Source: Betaproteobacteria bacterium (lineage in GTDB: Bacteria; Pseudomonadota; Gammaproteobacteria; Burkholderiales; SG8-41). Taken from it: a stretch of DNA of 64,000 nucleotides. The stretch lies in contig JAQGMI010000145.1 of NCBI GenBank assembly GCA_028292435.1, positions 1 through 64,000 of the forward strand, written 5' to 3'. Below are positions 52,803 through 61,950 of this stretch, piece after piece. Made by a program: the position numbers and the translations under genes. The first letter of the stretch is position 1. Each line of letters begins with the position of its first letter. The notes beneath the pieces were generated by a model, which was not told the origin of the DNA, did not search any database, and saw nothing but the letters and a program-made list of their open reading frames with translations.

Positions 52803-53633
52803 TCATCCGCCATGCCACCAGTGATAAACGTATTGCGCGAGCAATGCGAAAGCAATCAACGCAAGCGCACGCCTGACCCACCGCCTGAACGCCGTCGCGT
52901 CGATACGATCGCGCACGCGTGCACCGCCGAATCCCGCCGCCACCGCAACGACGCATAATGGCAGCGTCGCCAGCCATTGCGCGGACGACACCCCACCGTG
53001 CAGCGTCAGCACGGCGAACTGCGTTGTCTTGCCGACCAAAAAGCACAGTTGCATTGCCTGCACCATCATCGCGGGTACCAAGCCAAGCGCAAGGTAATAA
53101 ATGATCAAGGGCGGCGCGGCGACGTTTGCCGTGCCTTCGAACAAACCGGCGGCTACGCCGGCCAGCGGCGCAAATGCTTTTTCATGCCGCTTGACGAGCG
53201 GCCACTCGCCGCGCGCCAGACGGTCGAGGTTGAGATACACGATGATAATCAGCGCGAGCAGCAACTGATACGGCGCATCCGGCGCCGCGACAAAAATCAT
53301 CGTACCCGCGAAAGCGCCGAAAGTCGCGTACACCGGCATGAACCAGAATCGCTTGAAGGTCGCGGCTAACGGCCCGCTCGTTACGAGCGTCATGATGACG
53401 GTCGCAAGCGTAGGCAGCAGCACCGTGATGATTGCTGTTCGCATATCGACGAGCATGGCGACCATCGGCGTCGCGATGAATGGAAAGCCGAAGCCAAGCG
53501 CGCCCTGGATGAAGCCCGAGAGCAGGACCGCGAGCACGAGCCATGCGATGACCGCGAACGGCAGCGATTCGAGCGCGGTCATCAGTGAATTCGCATCATT
53601 GTTCTGATAAAGAGCGGTCAAAATGAGAGGCAT
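52803..53633 (-). CDS. TauE/SafE family membrane permease (putative sulfite/organic-anion exporter)
   Basis: 276 residues with about eight hydrophobic segments in two repeats. The N-terminal family signature is LSGFIQGALGFGFPFIATPM. A second half, KAFAPLAGVAAGLFEGTANV, repeats the Gly-rich motif. Members export sulfite, sulfoacetate or related anions during sulfonate degradation, though many others are uncharacterised. The start is uncertain: ATG 53633 or 53582. The gene is divergent from an MHS symporter and lies 6.5 kb from xsc, whose product releases sulfite, so a role as sulfite exporter is plausible but inferred. Confidence 0.83.
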   Translation of the reverse strand: MPLILTALYQNNDANSLMTALESLPFAVIAWLVLAVLLSGFIQGALGFGFPFIATPMVAMLVDMRTAIITVLLPTLATVIMTLVTSGPLAATFKRFWFMPVYATFGAFAGTMIFVAAPDAPYQLLLALIIIVYLNLDRLARGEWPLVKRHEKAFAPLAGVAAGLFEGTANVAAPPLIIYYLALGLVPAMMVQAMQLCFLVGKTTQFAVLTLHGGVSSAQWLATLPLCVVAVAAGFGGARVRDRIDATAFRRWVRRALALIAFALLAQYVYHWWHGG

Positions 53634-53816
53634 TCTAACCTGCGGCGCCGGGCAGGCTGTCGGGTGGACACCCTCCACACCCCGTGCAATACTGAATTTG
53701 ACGAACGTAGCACGTGGCCGGAAATCCCGGCGCGCCTGCGGACAGATGCCGCAAAGGCAGCGCAGACTGCCGGCGGATCGAATCTAAAAGATTGATACCA
53801 ACGGGGGAGGGGAACA

Positions 53817-55106
53817 ATGTCTACCCAAGCGTCGAACGCGAATCTGCGGCGTGTCATCTTGTCGAGCCTGATCGGTGCCACCATCGAGTGGTACGATTTT
53901 TTTCTGTATGGCGTGGTCGCCGGCATTGTCTTCAACAAATTATATTTTCCGGGAAGCGATCCGCTGATTTCGACGCTGCTCGCTTACTCGACGTTCGCAG
54001 TCGGATTCGTGACGCGCCCATTGGGCGGCATCATCTTCGGTCACTTCGGCGACCGCATCGGGCGCAAGAGCGTGCTCGTGATTACGCTCATGATCATGGG
54101 TGTCGCGACTTTTCTGATCGGATTAATTCCAACCTACGAGCAGATCGGCGTATGGGCGCCGATTCTGCTGCTCGTGATGCGCATATTTCAGGGCATAGGC
54201 CTTGGTGGCGAATGGGGCGGCGCGGTATTGATGGCATTCGAATACGCGCCGCCGGAAAAGCGCGGGCTCTATGCAAGTATCCCGCAGATCGGACTGGCAA
54301 TCGGCCTGTGCCTGAGTTCAGGCTTCGTGGCGCTGTTGTCTCAACTGCCGGAAGCGGAATTTCTCGCCTGGGGCTGGCGTATCGCATTTCTGGTCAGCAT
54401 CGTGCTCGTCGCGGTAGGTTTGTATATACGTCTGCGCATACTCGAGACGCCTGAATTTATTCGAGTCAAAGACGCCGGACAGGAAGCGAAGATTCCGTTC
54501 GTCGACATGCTGCGCCAATATCCCAAAAACGTACTGCTTGGCATGGGCGCGCGCTACATCGACGGCGTATTCTTCAATATTGTTGCCGTGTTCTCCATAG
54601 GCTATCTGGCGAACACGCTGAAAATTCCACGCCAGACGGCACTTTTCGGCGTGACCCTCGCAGCGCTGACGATGATCGTGACGATACCTTTGTTCGGCAT
54701 GTTGTCCGATCGCATTGGCCGGCGCAAAGTCTACGCCGTCGGCTCGCTCGTGACGGCGGGTTCCATCTTCTGGCTGTTTTCAGTCGCGGCGCCCGGTGTC
54801 GACACCACGACGCTCTGGTTGTCGATGGTGATTCCATTCGGAATTTTCTATGCGTCGGTCTACGGTCCGGAAGCCGCGCTTTTTTCAGAACTGTTTGATC
54901 CGCGCGTGCGTTATACGGGGATTTCTTTCGTGTATCAGTTTTCGGGCATATTCGCGAGCGGCATCACGCCGATCATTGCGACGGCGTTGCTCGCCCAGGG
55001 CGACGGTCAGCCGTGGCTCATCTGCTGGTACGTTATATTCGCCGGCGTAGTGAGTGCCGTCTGCGCGATGTTTGCACGGCCGGTGGTACCGCAAAAAATG
55101 CTTTAA
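53817..55106 (+). CDS. MFS transporter of the metabolite:H+ symporter (MHS) family
   Basis: 429 residues and 12 predicted helices. The MHS signature is in the first helix (ATIEWYDFFLYGVVAGIVF), with GHFGDRIGRKSVLVITL as the loop 2-3 motif and its repeat GMLSDRIGRRKVYAVGS in the second half; RIFQGIGLGGEWGGAVLMAF is helix 4. The family takes up citrate, ketoglutarate, shikimate, proline/betaine or similar solutes with protons. GGGGGAGGGG lies before the ATG. A GMC dehydrogenase follows after 45 bases, with a 7-bp GC hairpin (55123-55129 with 55139-55145) between, so the permease probably imports the substrate of that enzyme. Confidence 0.92.
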   Translation: MSTQASNANLRRVILSSLIGATIEWYDFFLYGVVAGIVFNKLYFPGSDPLISTLLAYSTFAVGFVTRPLGGIIFGHFGDRIGRKSVLVITLMIMGVATFLIGLIPTYEQIGVWAPILLLVMRIFQGIGLGGEWGGAVLMAFEYAPPEKRGLYASIPQIGLAIGLCLSSGFVALLSQLPEAEFLAWGWRIAFLVSIVLVAVGLYIRLRILETPEFIRVKDAGQEAKIPFVDMLRQYPKNVLLGMGARYIDGVFFNIVAVFSIGYLANTLKIPRQTALFGVTLAALTMIVTIPLFGMLSDRIGRRKVYAVGSLVTAGSIFWLFSVAAPGVDTTTLWLSMVIPFGIFYASVYGPEAALFSELFDPRVRYTGISFVYQFSGIFASGITPIIATALLAQGDGQPWLICWYVIFAGVVSAVCAMFARPVVPQKML

Positions 55107-55151
55107 ATCCTTTATTAATTTCGCGGGTGCCCGTGCGACACCCGCCCGTCT

Positions 55152-56765
55152 ATGGTCATGCAAACGGCGACTTACGATTTCATCATCGTCGGCGCGGGAT
55201 CCGCCGGTTGCGTGCTCGCCAATCGGCTAAGCGCCAATGGCCGCCATTCGGTGCTGCTGCTCGAAGCGGGCCCGCGCGATAACTACCTGTGGATACATTT
55301 GCCGATCGGCTATGCGAAGACCATGTTTCATCCGGTCTACAACTGGGGTTTTTATACCGAACCCGAACCGGGCATGAACAATCGCCAGGTTTATTGGCCG
55401 CGCGGCCGCGGCCTCGGCGGCTCGAGTTCGATCAACGGCTTGATCTATGTGCGCGGCCAGCACGAGGACTACGATCAGTGGGCGGCGCTCGGAAACGCGG
55501 GCTGGGGCTGGCGGGATGTGTTGCCGTATTTCAAAAAAAGCGAAGGCAATTCGCGGGGCGACAGCGAGCATCACAGCGGAGGCGGCCCACTGCACTGCTC
55601 TGACATCGGCAAGACGCATCCTTTGATGGACGCCATCATCGAAGGCGCCGGCGAACTCGGCATCCCGCAAAACGACGACTTTAACGGCGCACGCCAGGAA
55701 GGCGTCGGTTACTACCAACTGTTTACGCGCAATGGTTGGCGCTGCTCAACGGCAGTCGCGTACCTGAAGCCGGCACTTAGGCGTAGCAACCTGCGCATCG
55801 AGACCGATGCGCACGCGACCGCGCTGATGATGGAAGGCAAGCGCGCGACCGGTGTCCGCTATCGCCAGCGCGGCGTCGAATGCGAGGCGCGCGCGGGACG
55901 CGAGGTGCTGCTGGCTGCGGGTGCGCTGCAGAGTCCGCAGCTGCTCCAGTTGTCTGGCGTTGGCGATAGCGCGTTGCTGCAAGCGCACGGCGTACCGGTC
56001 GTGCACGATCTGGCCGGCGTCGGCGAGAACCTGCAGGATCATCTGCAGGCGCGCCTCATGTACAAAGTCAAACAGCCGATCACGATAAACGACGCTTTGC
56101 GCAGTCCAATTGCGCGCATCAAGATGGGATGGCAATGGCTCGCGAATCGCAAAGGCCCGTTGGCGATCGGCATTAATCACGGCGGCATGTTCACGCGCGC
56201 GCTGCCCCAATCGACGACGCCCGACGTTCAATTTCATTTTGCCGCCTTGTCCGCTGAAATGGCCGGCGCCAAAACGCATCCGTGGTCGGGCTGCACTTTC
56301 TCGGTGTGCCAACTGCGCCCGACCTCGCGCGGCACGGTCAAGATCAAATCGCGCGATCCGCTCGCGCCGCCCGCGCTGCAACCGAATTATCTGTCGAGTG
56401 AAGTCGATTGCCGCACGATGGTCGAAGGCGTCAAGCTCGCGCGCAAGCTCGCCCGGACGCGGTCGATGTCCGCCCTGCTCGGCGACGAATATCGACCCGG
56501 CGACAGCGTGCGCAGTGACGACGAAGTGCTCGACTTCGTGCGCAATTACGGCGCGACGATCTTTCATCCGGTCGGCACCTGCCGCATGGGAGACGATGCG
56601 CAAGCGGTGGTCGATGCGCGATTGAAAGTGCACGGCATCGCCGGCCTGCGCGTGGTTGATGCTTCCATCATGCCGACACTGGTGTCAGGCAACACCAATG
56701 CGCCGGTCGTGATGATTGCGGAAAAAGCCGCCGATCTGATTCTCGAAGACGCTGCGCGTGCTTGA
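55152..56765 (+). CDS. GMC family FAD-dependent alcohol dehydrogenase (choline dehydrogenase-like)
   Basis: 537 residues. The FAD dinucleotide site is FIIVGAGSAGCVLANRLS at residues 10-27. GMC signature 1 is WPRGRGLGGSSSINGLIYVR, signature 2 GALQSPQLLQLSGVG, and the active-site His region FHPVGTCRMGD precedes VVDASIMPTLVSGNTNAPV. There is no signal peptide; such enzymes usually sit on the inner membrane and pass electrons to the respiratory chain. Choline itself is unlikely, as no betB or betI is present. With the MHS permease just upstream and xsc downstream, an alcohol such as isethionate is a candidate substrate (inference). The start may be Met1 or Met3. Confidence 0.92.
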   Translation: MVMQTATYDFIIVGAGSAGCVLANRLSANGRHSVLLLEAGPRDNYLWIHLPIGYAKTMFHPVYNWGFYTEPEPGMNNRQVYWPRGRGLGGSSSINGLIYVRGQHEDYDQWAALGNAGWGWRDVLPYFKKSEGNSRGDSEHHSGGGPLHCSDIGKTHPLMDAIIEGAGELGIPQNDDFNGARQEGVGYYQLFTRNGWRCSTAVAYLKPALRRSNLRIETDAHATALMMEGKRATGVRYRQRGVECEARAGREVLLAAGALQSPQLLQLSGVGDSALLQAHGVPVVHDLAGVGENLQDHLQARLMYKVKQPITINDALRSPIARIKMGWQWLANRKGPLAIGINHGGMFTRALPQSTTPDVQFHFAALSAEMAGAKTHPWSGCTFSVCQLRPTSRGTVKIKSRDPLAPPALQPNYLSSEVDCRTMVEGVKLARKLARTRSMSALLGDEYRPGDSVRSDDEVLDFVRNYGATIFHPVGTCRMGDDAQAVVDARLKVHGIAGLRVVDASIMPTLVSGNTNAPVVMIAEKAADLILEDAARA

Positions 56766-56856
56766 ACATCGCCGCATTTGTCATGCCGTGGCGATTGCAC
56801 TACGATGAATCCTGCGCTGCATTGCGCATTGTTGCGACTAACTGAGGAGCGCCGTC

Positions 56857-57639
56857 ATGAGTGAAGAGAATCCGTATCAAATGCCGGGTTCACCCGCCGC
56901 GCCCGTGGTTGCCGCACCCGCGGCGTCATCTACGTCGCCGCGCCCGGTCGATGCAGGCCGCGGCTGGGACTGGATTGCCGACGCATTCGCGTTATTCAAA
57001 AAACAACCGGGTACGTGGATTCTGATCCTGATTGTTGCTGTCGTCTGTGCAATGCTGCTCGCGATGGTGCCGGTTATCGGCGCACTCGCCAATTTTTTGC
57101 TCATGCAAATTTTCATGGGCGGATTGATGCTCGGCTGCCGCGCGCTCGCGAATAATGAACCCTTCGAGCTCGCGCATTTGTTCGCAGGCTTCAAGCACAA
57201 CACCGGCGATCTGGTCGTGCTTGGCGTGCTCGCACTGGCCGGTTGGGTCGTCAGCATGATTCCCGCCATCGCGATCATGGGCTTCGGCGCGTTCATGGCG
57301 TTGCTGATGGGCAGCACGCCGGCGGCGCATATTGGCGGGATGGGTCTCTCGATCCTGCTCGCCTTGCTGGTCATGCTGGCGCTCGCCATTCCGCTGTATA
57401 TGGCGTTATGGTTCAGTCCGGCGCTGGTCGCGTTGAACAATTTGAAACCGGTCGAGGCGATGAAGGCCAGCTTTATCGGCTGCCTCAAAAACATCGTCCC
57501 CTTTCTCGTCTACAGCGTAATCATGATGGTGTTTTGCATCGTTGCTGCGATTCCGCTGGGGCTGGGCTTTCTCGTGCTGGGTCCGGTGTGGGTCGCGTCG
57601 GTCTATACGAGCTATCGCGACATCTTTACTGTGCCCTAA
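56857..57639 (+). CDS. BPSS1780 family inner-membrane protein
   Basis: 260 residues. A Pro/Ala-rich cytoplasmic lead (residues 1-35) is followed by GRGWDWIADAFALFKKQPG, the conserved entry of the BPSS1780 family. About six hydrophobic helices follow, including GTWILILIVAVVCAMLLAMV and GFLVLGPVWVASVYTSYRDI at the end. The function of the family is unknown. GAGGAG lies before the ATG. It is 20 bases ahead of the iron alcohol dehydrogenase gene, so they are probably co-transcribed, though a functional link is not known. Confidence 0.88.
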   Translation: MSEENPYQMPGSPAAPVVAAPAASSTSPRPVDAGRGWDWIADAFALFKKQPGTWILILIVAVVCAMLLAMVPVIGALANFLLMQIFMGGLMLGCRALANNEPFELAHLFAGFKHNTGDLVVLGVLALAGWVVSMIPAIAIMGFGAFMALLMGSTPAAHIGGMGLSILLALLVMLALAIPLYMALWFSPALVALNNLKPVEAMKASFIGCLKNIVPFLVYSVIMMVFCIVAAIPLGLGFLVLGPVWVASVYTSYRDIFTVP

Positions 57640-57659
57640 ACGCGACGCGCGGAGCGGTC

Positions 57660-58970
57660 ATGGGTTGCTGTCATCATTATTTCGCGCCGGCTGAGGGCGG
57701 CGACAATGCGTTCACAATAGATGCGTCGACGCTGACGTTTGGCGCCGGCTGTCTGCGCGAGGCGGGTGAGCAGGCGCGCGGGCTTGGCATGAAACGCGTC
57801 GGCATCTATACCGATGCCGGCGTTAAAAAGCTGCCGCCGCTCGGCACGGTCACGGGTTCGCTCAAAGCAGCCGGCATTGACTACGCCATTTACGATGAAG
57901 TGAGAGTCGAGCCGACGGATGCGTCTTTTACCGCGGCGGCACGCTTTGCGGCCGACGGGAAATTCGACGGCTTTCTCTCGCTCGGTGGCGGCTCGGTCAT
58001 GGATACCTGCAAAGCCGCGAATTTATATTCGACTTATCCGGCCGATTTCCTGACTTACGTGAACGCGCCGATCGGCGGTGGCCAGCCGATTTCCGGGCCG
58101 TTGAAGCCGCACATCGCGTGCCCGACGACCGCCGGCACCGGTTCCGAGGCCACCGGCATTGCGATCTTCGATTTGCTCGCGATGAAAGCGAAGACCGGCA
58201 TTCAATCGCGCCACTTAAAGCCGACCACCGGCCTGATCGATCCTGAAGTGACGGCAACACTGCCCTCGACCATCGTCGCCTCAACGGGGTTCGACGCGAT
58301 GTCGCACGCGCTCGAAACGTTGACCGATATCTCGTATGCGCGGCGCGCGCGCCAGCCGCGCGGCAGTGCGCGGCCGCCGTCGCAGGGGGCGAATCCGTTC
58401 AGCGACATGGTTGCATTCGAATCATTAGGCCTTATCGGCAAATATCTGGTGCGCGCGGTGAACGATCCCGCCGACACCGAGGCGCGCGCTGAAATGATGT
58501 ATGCGGCGACCCTGGCGGGGATCGCGTTCGGCAATGCGGGTTGCCATCTGCCGCACGGCATGTCGTACGCGGTGTCGGGCCTGGTGCGCGAATATCGCGC
58601 GCCGCATTATCCGCAGCACGAACCGTTCGTGCCGCACGGCATGTCCGTCGTGCTGAACGCGCCGTCGGTCTATCGCTTCACTGCGAGTGCCTGTCCCGAT
58701 CGCCATCTCGATGCGGCCCAGCGGCTGGGGGCCGACGTGCGCGGTGCGACGCCCGCCGATGCCGGCGAAGTGCTCGCCGGACAAATCATCCGCTTCATGC
58801 AGGCGACGCGCTTTCCGGGCGGCCTCGGTTCGATCGGTTTCACCGAGCGCGATCTCGACGCGCTCGTCGAGGGCGCCTGGCCGCAGCAGCGCGTGATCAA
58901 AAACGCGCCGCGTGAGGTGAGCCGCGACGATTTACGCGAACTCTTTCGCGGCGCACTCGCGTACTGGTAA
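57660..58970 (+). CDS. Iron-containing alcohol dehydrogenase, hydroxyacid-oxoacid transhydrogenase (ADHFE1) type
   Basis: 436 residues. The N terminus GCCHHYFAPAEGGDNAFTID and the internal block QGANPFSDMVAFESLGL are typical of the HOT/ADHFE1 branch rather than of simple alcohol dehydrogenases. NAD-site segments are GFLSLGGGSVMDTCKAANL and CPTTAGTGSEATGIAIFD. Metal ligands are an Asp in the LIDPEV/TGFDAMSHALE region and His in SHALE, LPHGMSYA and VPHGMS. HOT enzymes oxidise 4-hydroxybutyrate with reduction of 2-oxoglutarate. The start at 57660 has GGAG upstream; the frame is open further up inside the preceding gene. In the sulfonate context it could also act on a C2 hydroxy compound. Confidence 0.9.
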   Translation: MGCCHHYFAPAEGGDNAFTIDASTLTFGAGCLREAGEQARGLGMKRVGIYTDAGVKKLPPLGTVTGSLKAAGIDYAIYDEVRVEPTDASFTAAARFAADGKFDGFLSLGGGSVMDTCKAANLYSTYPADFLTYVNAPIGGGQPISGPLKPHIACPTTAGTGSEATGIAIFDLLAMKAKTGIQSRHLKPTTGLIDPEVTATLPSTIVASTGFDAMSHALETLTDISYARRARQPRGSARPPSQGANPFSDMVAFESLGLIGKYLVRAVNDPADTEARAEMMYAATLAGIAFGNAGCHLPHGMSYAVSGLVREYRAPHYPQHEPFVPHGMSVVLNAPSVYRFTASACPDRHLDAAQRLGADVRGATPADAGEVLAGQIIRFMQATRFPGGLGSIGFTERDLDALVEGAWPQQRVIKNAPREVSRDDLRELFRGALAYW

Positions 58971-59042
58971 CGAATGCAGCGCGCGATGTCGAATCGAATC
59001 CATTTCCGGATAGCAGGCGCGCCGCGCCCCCGCGGCTTTTAA

Positions 59043-59954
59043 TTGCGCCGCTCGCCGTACTTCCCTTATCTGCTGCTGGCGGTCGCCGTGCTGTTCTGGG
59101 CCGGCAACTGGGTATTTGCGCGCGCGCTGCGCTTTGATGTGCCGCCGGTCGCGCTCGCTTTCTGGCGCTGGATGGTCGCGCTCGTGATCCTGACGCCGTT
59201 CGCCTATGCGCACGTGCGCCGGCAGTGGAGCGACATCAAGAGTGCATTGCCCATACTTGCGCTGCTCGCGCTGCTCGCGACGGTGTTCCAACACATTCCC
59301 GTTTACATCGGACTGCGTGAAACCACGGCGACCAACGGCGCGCTGTTAAATTCCATCACGCCCGTGTTCATTCTCATGCTGTCGCGCGCGCTGGTCGGCG
59401 AGCGCCTGAGCATCATGCAAATTGCCGGCGTTTCGATGTCGCTCGCCGGCGTCGCGGTAATTCTCGCCGCCGGCGATCTGGCGGCGCTCGCCAATCTTGA
59501 GCTCAACCGCGGCGACTTGTGGGTGCTGGTTGCCACGCTTTCATGGGCAATTTACACGGTGTGCCTGCGCTGGCGGCCCGCGCAGCTCAACCTGCTCGCC
59601 ATGCTGTGGGTCATCGCGGTGATCGGCGTAGTCGCCATGGTGCCGTTCTATGCATGGGAAATTTCTGCCGGGCGCACGTTTCAGCCGACAACCGCCGTAC
59701 TGTCGTGCCTGCTCTACATCGGCGCGTTGTCCACGGTCGTTTCGTACGTGTTCTGGAATCGCGCCGTGCAGCAGATCGGCGCGAACCGCGCCGGACCGTT
59801 CATGTATCTGATGCTCGTCTACACGCCACTGCTCGCGATCGTGTTTTTGGGTGAGCGGTTGCATCTTTATCACCTGGCCGGCTGCGTATTGATACTCGGC
59901 GGAATCTACCTGACGACTCGCGGCCGGCCGGTCAGCGCGCCGCCCGATTTATAG
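59043..59954 (+). CDS. DMT/EamA family permease
   Basis: 303 residues with ten helices in two EamA repeats (YLLLAVAVLFWAGNWVFARA at the start of the first, GDLWVLVATLSWAIYTVCLR of the second). Family motifs are FWRWMVALVILTPF and NSITPVFILMLSRALVGERL. EamA proteins export amino acids or other small metabolites, but the substrate cannot be predicted. The start is a TTG without a clear ribosome site and may be wrong by a few codons. It is followed by the xsc control region. Confidence 0.88.
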   Translation: MRRSPYFPYLLLAVAVLFWAGNWVFARALRFDVPPVALAFWRWMVALVILTPFAYAHVRRQWSDIKSALPILALLALLATVFQHIPVYIGLRETTATNGALLNSITPVFILMLSRALVGERLSIMQIAGVSMSLAGVAVILAAGDLAALANLELNRGDLWVLVATLSWAIYTVCLRWRPAQLNLLAMLWVIAVIGVVAMVPFYAWEISAGRTFQPTTAVLSCLLYIGALSTVVSYVFWNRAVQQIGANRAGPFMYLMLVYTPLLAIVFLGERLHLYHLAGCVLILGGIYLTTRGRPVSAPPDL

Positions 59955-59967
59955 CGGTCACGCGCAA

Positions 59968-59981
59968 TGTAAGCGCTTCCA
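59968..59981 (+). promoter_or_regulatory. LacI-family type operator upstream of xsc
   Basis: TGTAAGCGCTTCCA is a near-perfect palindrome around a central C-G step, the classical form of LacI/GalR-family sites (TGWAARCGNTTWCA). It lies 103 bases before the xsc ATG and overlaps a possible -35 (TTCCAA, 59977-59982) with TAAACT (60000-60005) 17 bases on. Similar 10-mers (GGTCACGCGC and GGTGACGCGC) flank it. Two LacI-type genes follow xsc. Confidence 0.7.
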
Positions 59982-60083
59982 AAAAAACGGGTGACGCGCT
60001 AAACTGCGCCCCTCTGTTTCGCGCAATTACCTTCGCGTTACTACCTCAAAACGCCGCCGAATTCTGCCTGCCAGGAGACCACC

Positions 60084-61844
60084 ATGAACACCATGACCGA
60101 AATTAAAAATCTTGCCGTCCAATCCGGCAAAGTGCGCATGACGCCAAGCGAAGCGTTCGTTGAAACACTGGTCGCGCAAGGGGTCAAGGATACGTTCGGC
60201 ATCGTCGGCAGTGCGTACATGGATGCGCATGACTTGTTTCCGCTCGCGGGGATTCGTTTTATTTCAGTCGCGCACGAGCAGAACGCCGCGCATATGGCCG
60301 ACGGCTATTCGCGCGTGACCGGCAAGCACGGCGTGTGTATCGCCCAAAACGGTCCCGGCATCACGAATTTCGTAACCGGCATTGCGGCCGCATACTGGGC
60401 GCATTCACCGGTCATCTGCATCACGCCCGAGTCGGGCAGCCTGACGATGGGCCTCGGCGGTTTTCAGGAAACCGAGCAGATGCCGATCTTTTCGAAGATC
60501 ACGAAGTGGCAGGTGCATATCAATTCGCCGCTGCGCATGGCCGAGCTCATGCACCGCGCGTTCACGATTGCGATGCACGACCGCGGTCCCGTGCAGGTCA
60601 ACATCCCGCGCGATTACTATTACGGCGAAGGCGATTACGAAATCCAGGCGCCGCAAAAAATCGAGCGTAGCGCAGGTGGCCCGGAATCGCTGGATGCGGC
60701 CGCGCGGTTGCTCGCCAAGGCCAAATTCCCGGTGATCCTGTCGGGTGGCGGCGTCGTGATGGCGAACGGCATCAAGGAGTGCGTTGCGCTTGCCGAATAT
60801 CTGACCGCGCCGGTCGTCAACAGTTATCTGCACAACGATTCATTCCCGGCGAGCCACGCGCTCGCGTGCGGCCCGCTCGGTTATCAAGGCTCAAAAGCGG
60901 CGATGAAACTGATCTCGCGCGCCGACGTTGTCCTGGCACTCGGTTCGCGGCTCGGACCTTTCGGAACGCTGCCGCAGCACGGCATGGAATACTGGCCGAA
61001 AAATGCGAAGATCATCCAGATCGACGCCGACCCGCGCATGCTCGGCCTGGTCAAGAAAGTGTCGATCGGCATTTGCGGCGATGCGAAATTGGCGGCGCGC
61101 GAATTACTGCAGCGCCTGCAAGCCTACGGCAAGATGCCGCCGAATAAAGCGCGGCTTGCTGACGTCAGAAAAGAGAAAGACGCGTGGGTGCAGGAGCTCG
61201 CGAAATGGCCGTCTCCGAATGAGAAAGGCCGCATCGGTCCGCGTCAGGCGCTTGCCGCGCTCGCCAAAGCGATGCCGAAAAACGCGATGGTATCGACCGA
61301 CATCGGCAACGTGTGCTCGGTGTCGAATTCATATCTGAATTTCGACACGGCGCCGAGTTTTCTCGCCGCGATGAGCTTCGGCAATTGCGGCTACTCGTAT
61401 CCCGCGGCGATTGGCGCCAAAGTAGGGCGCCCGGACCGGCCTGCCATCGCCTACGTCGGCGACGGTGCCTGGGGCATGAGCCTCGCCGAAGTCATGACCT
61501 GCGTGCGCGAAGACATTCCAGTGGTTGCGGTCGTGTTCAACAACGGCCAGTGGGGCGCTGAAAAGAAGAACCAGATTGATTACTTCAGTAACCGCTTCCT
61601 CGGCACCAACCTCGACAACCCGAATTTCGCCGACGTCGCGCAGGCGATGGGCGCCAAGGGCATGACTGTCGACAACGTCGGCGACATCGGCGACGCGCTC
61701 AAGACCGCGGTGAAATCGAACAAGCCGACGGTGATCAACCTGATGCTCACGCGCGAACTCGGTGATCCGTTCCGCCGCGATGCGTTCAAGCAACCGAAGC
61801 GCCTGCTCGCCAAGTACAAGAAGTTCAGCGCGAAAGGCGTTTAA
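60084..61844 (+). CDS. xsc: Sulfoacetaldehyde acetyltransferase
   Basis: 586 residues. Xsc is a ThDP enzyme that converts sulfoacetaldehyde and phosphate to acetyl phosphate and sulfite, the desulfonation step of taurine, isethionate and related C2 sulfonates. The ThDP-activating Glu is E65 (VAHEQNAAHMADGYSRVTG). The ThDP/Mg motif runs from GDG at 459-461 to N486-N487 (GDGAWGMSLAEVMTCV to VFNNGQWGAEKKNQ). Length and these blocks fit Xsc better than acetolactate synthase. No pta gene for acetyl phosphate is adjacent. GGAG supports the ATG. A LacI-type operator stands upstream and a terminator behind. Confidence 0.92.
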   Translation: MNTMTEIKNLAVQSGKVRMTPSEAFVETLVAQGVKDTFGIVGSAYMDAHDLFPLAGIRFISVAHEQNAAHMADGYSRVTGKHGVCIAQNGPGITNFVTGIAAAYWAHSPVICITPESGSLTMGLGGFQETEQMPIFSKITKWQVHINSPLRMAELMHRAFTIAMHDRGPVQVNIPRDYYYGEGDYEIQAPQKIERSAGGPESLDAAARLLAKAKFPVILSGGGVVMANGIKECVALAEYLTAPVVNSYLHNDSFPASHALACGPLGYQGSKAAMKLISRADVVLALGSRLGPFGTLPQHGMEYWPKNAKIIQIDADPRMLGLVKKVSIGICGDAKLAARELLQRLQAYGKMPPNKARLADVRKEKDAWVQELAKWPSPNEKGRIGPRQALAALAKAMPKNAMVSTDIGNVCSVSNSYLNFDTAPSFLAAMSFGNCGYSYPAAIGAKVGRPDRPAIAYVGDGAWGMSLAEVMTCVREDIPVVAVVFNNGQWGAEKKNQIDYFSNRFLGTNLDNPNFADVAQAMGAKGMTVDNVGDIGDALKTAVKSNKPTVINLMLTRELGDPFRRDAFKQPKRLLAKYKKFSAKGV

Positions 61845-61864
61845 GCAGGTATGCACAGCAGCAC

Positions 61865-61896
61865 AATAAAGAGCCGGCGCAAGTCGGCTTTTTATT
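61865..61896 (+). terminator. Intrinsic terminator after xsc
   Basis: A 12-bp stem with one G-U pair (61865-61876 with 61885-61896), an 8-base loop and five T inside the 3' arm, 20 bases after the xsc stop. It separates xsc from the LacI genes. Confidence 0.85.
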
Positions 61897-61950
61897 GTAA
61901 GACGGCCGCTGGTTATCCAGCAGGCATGAATTATTCGATGCAGGTGCGCA

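Noticed and set aside
57243..57659. Upstream extension of the iron alcohol dehydrogenase frame
   Set aside because: This part overlaps the BPSS1780 gene in another frame; the conserved N terminus and a ribosome site both point to the ATG at 57660.
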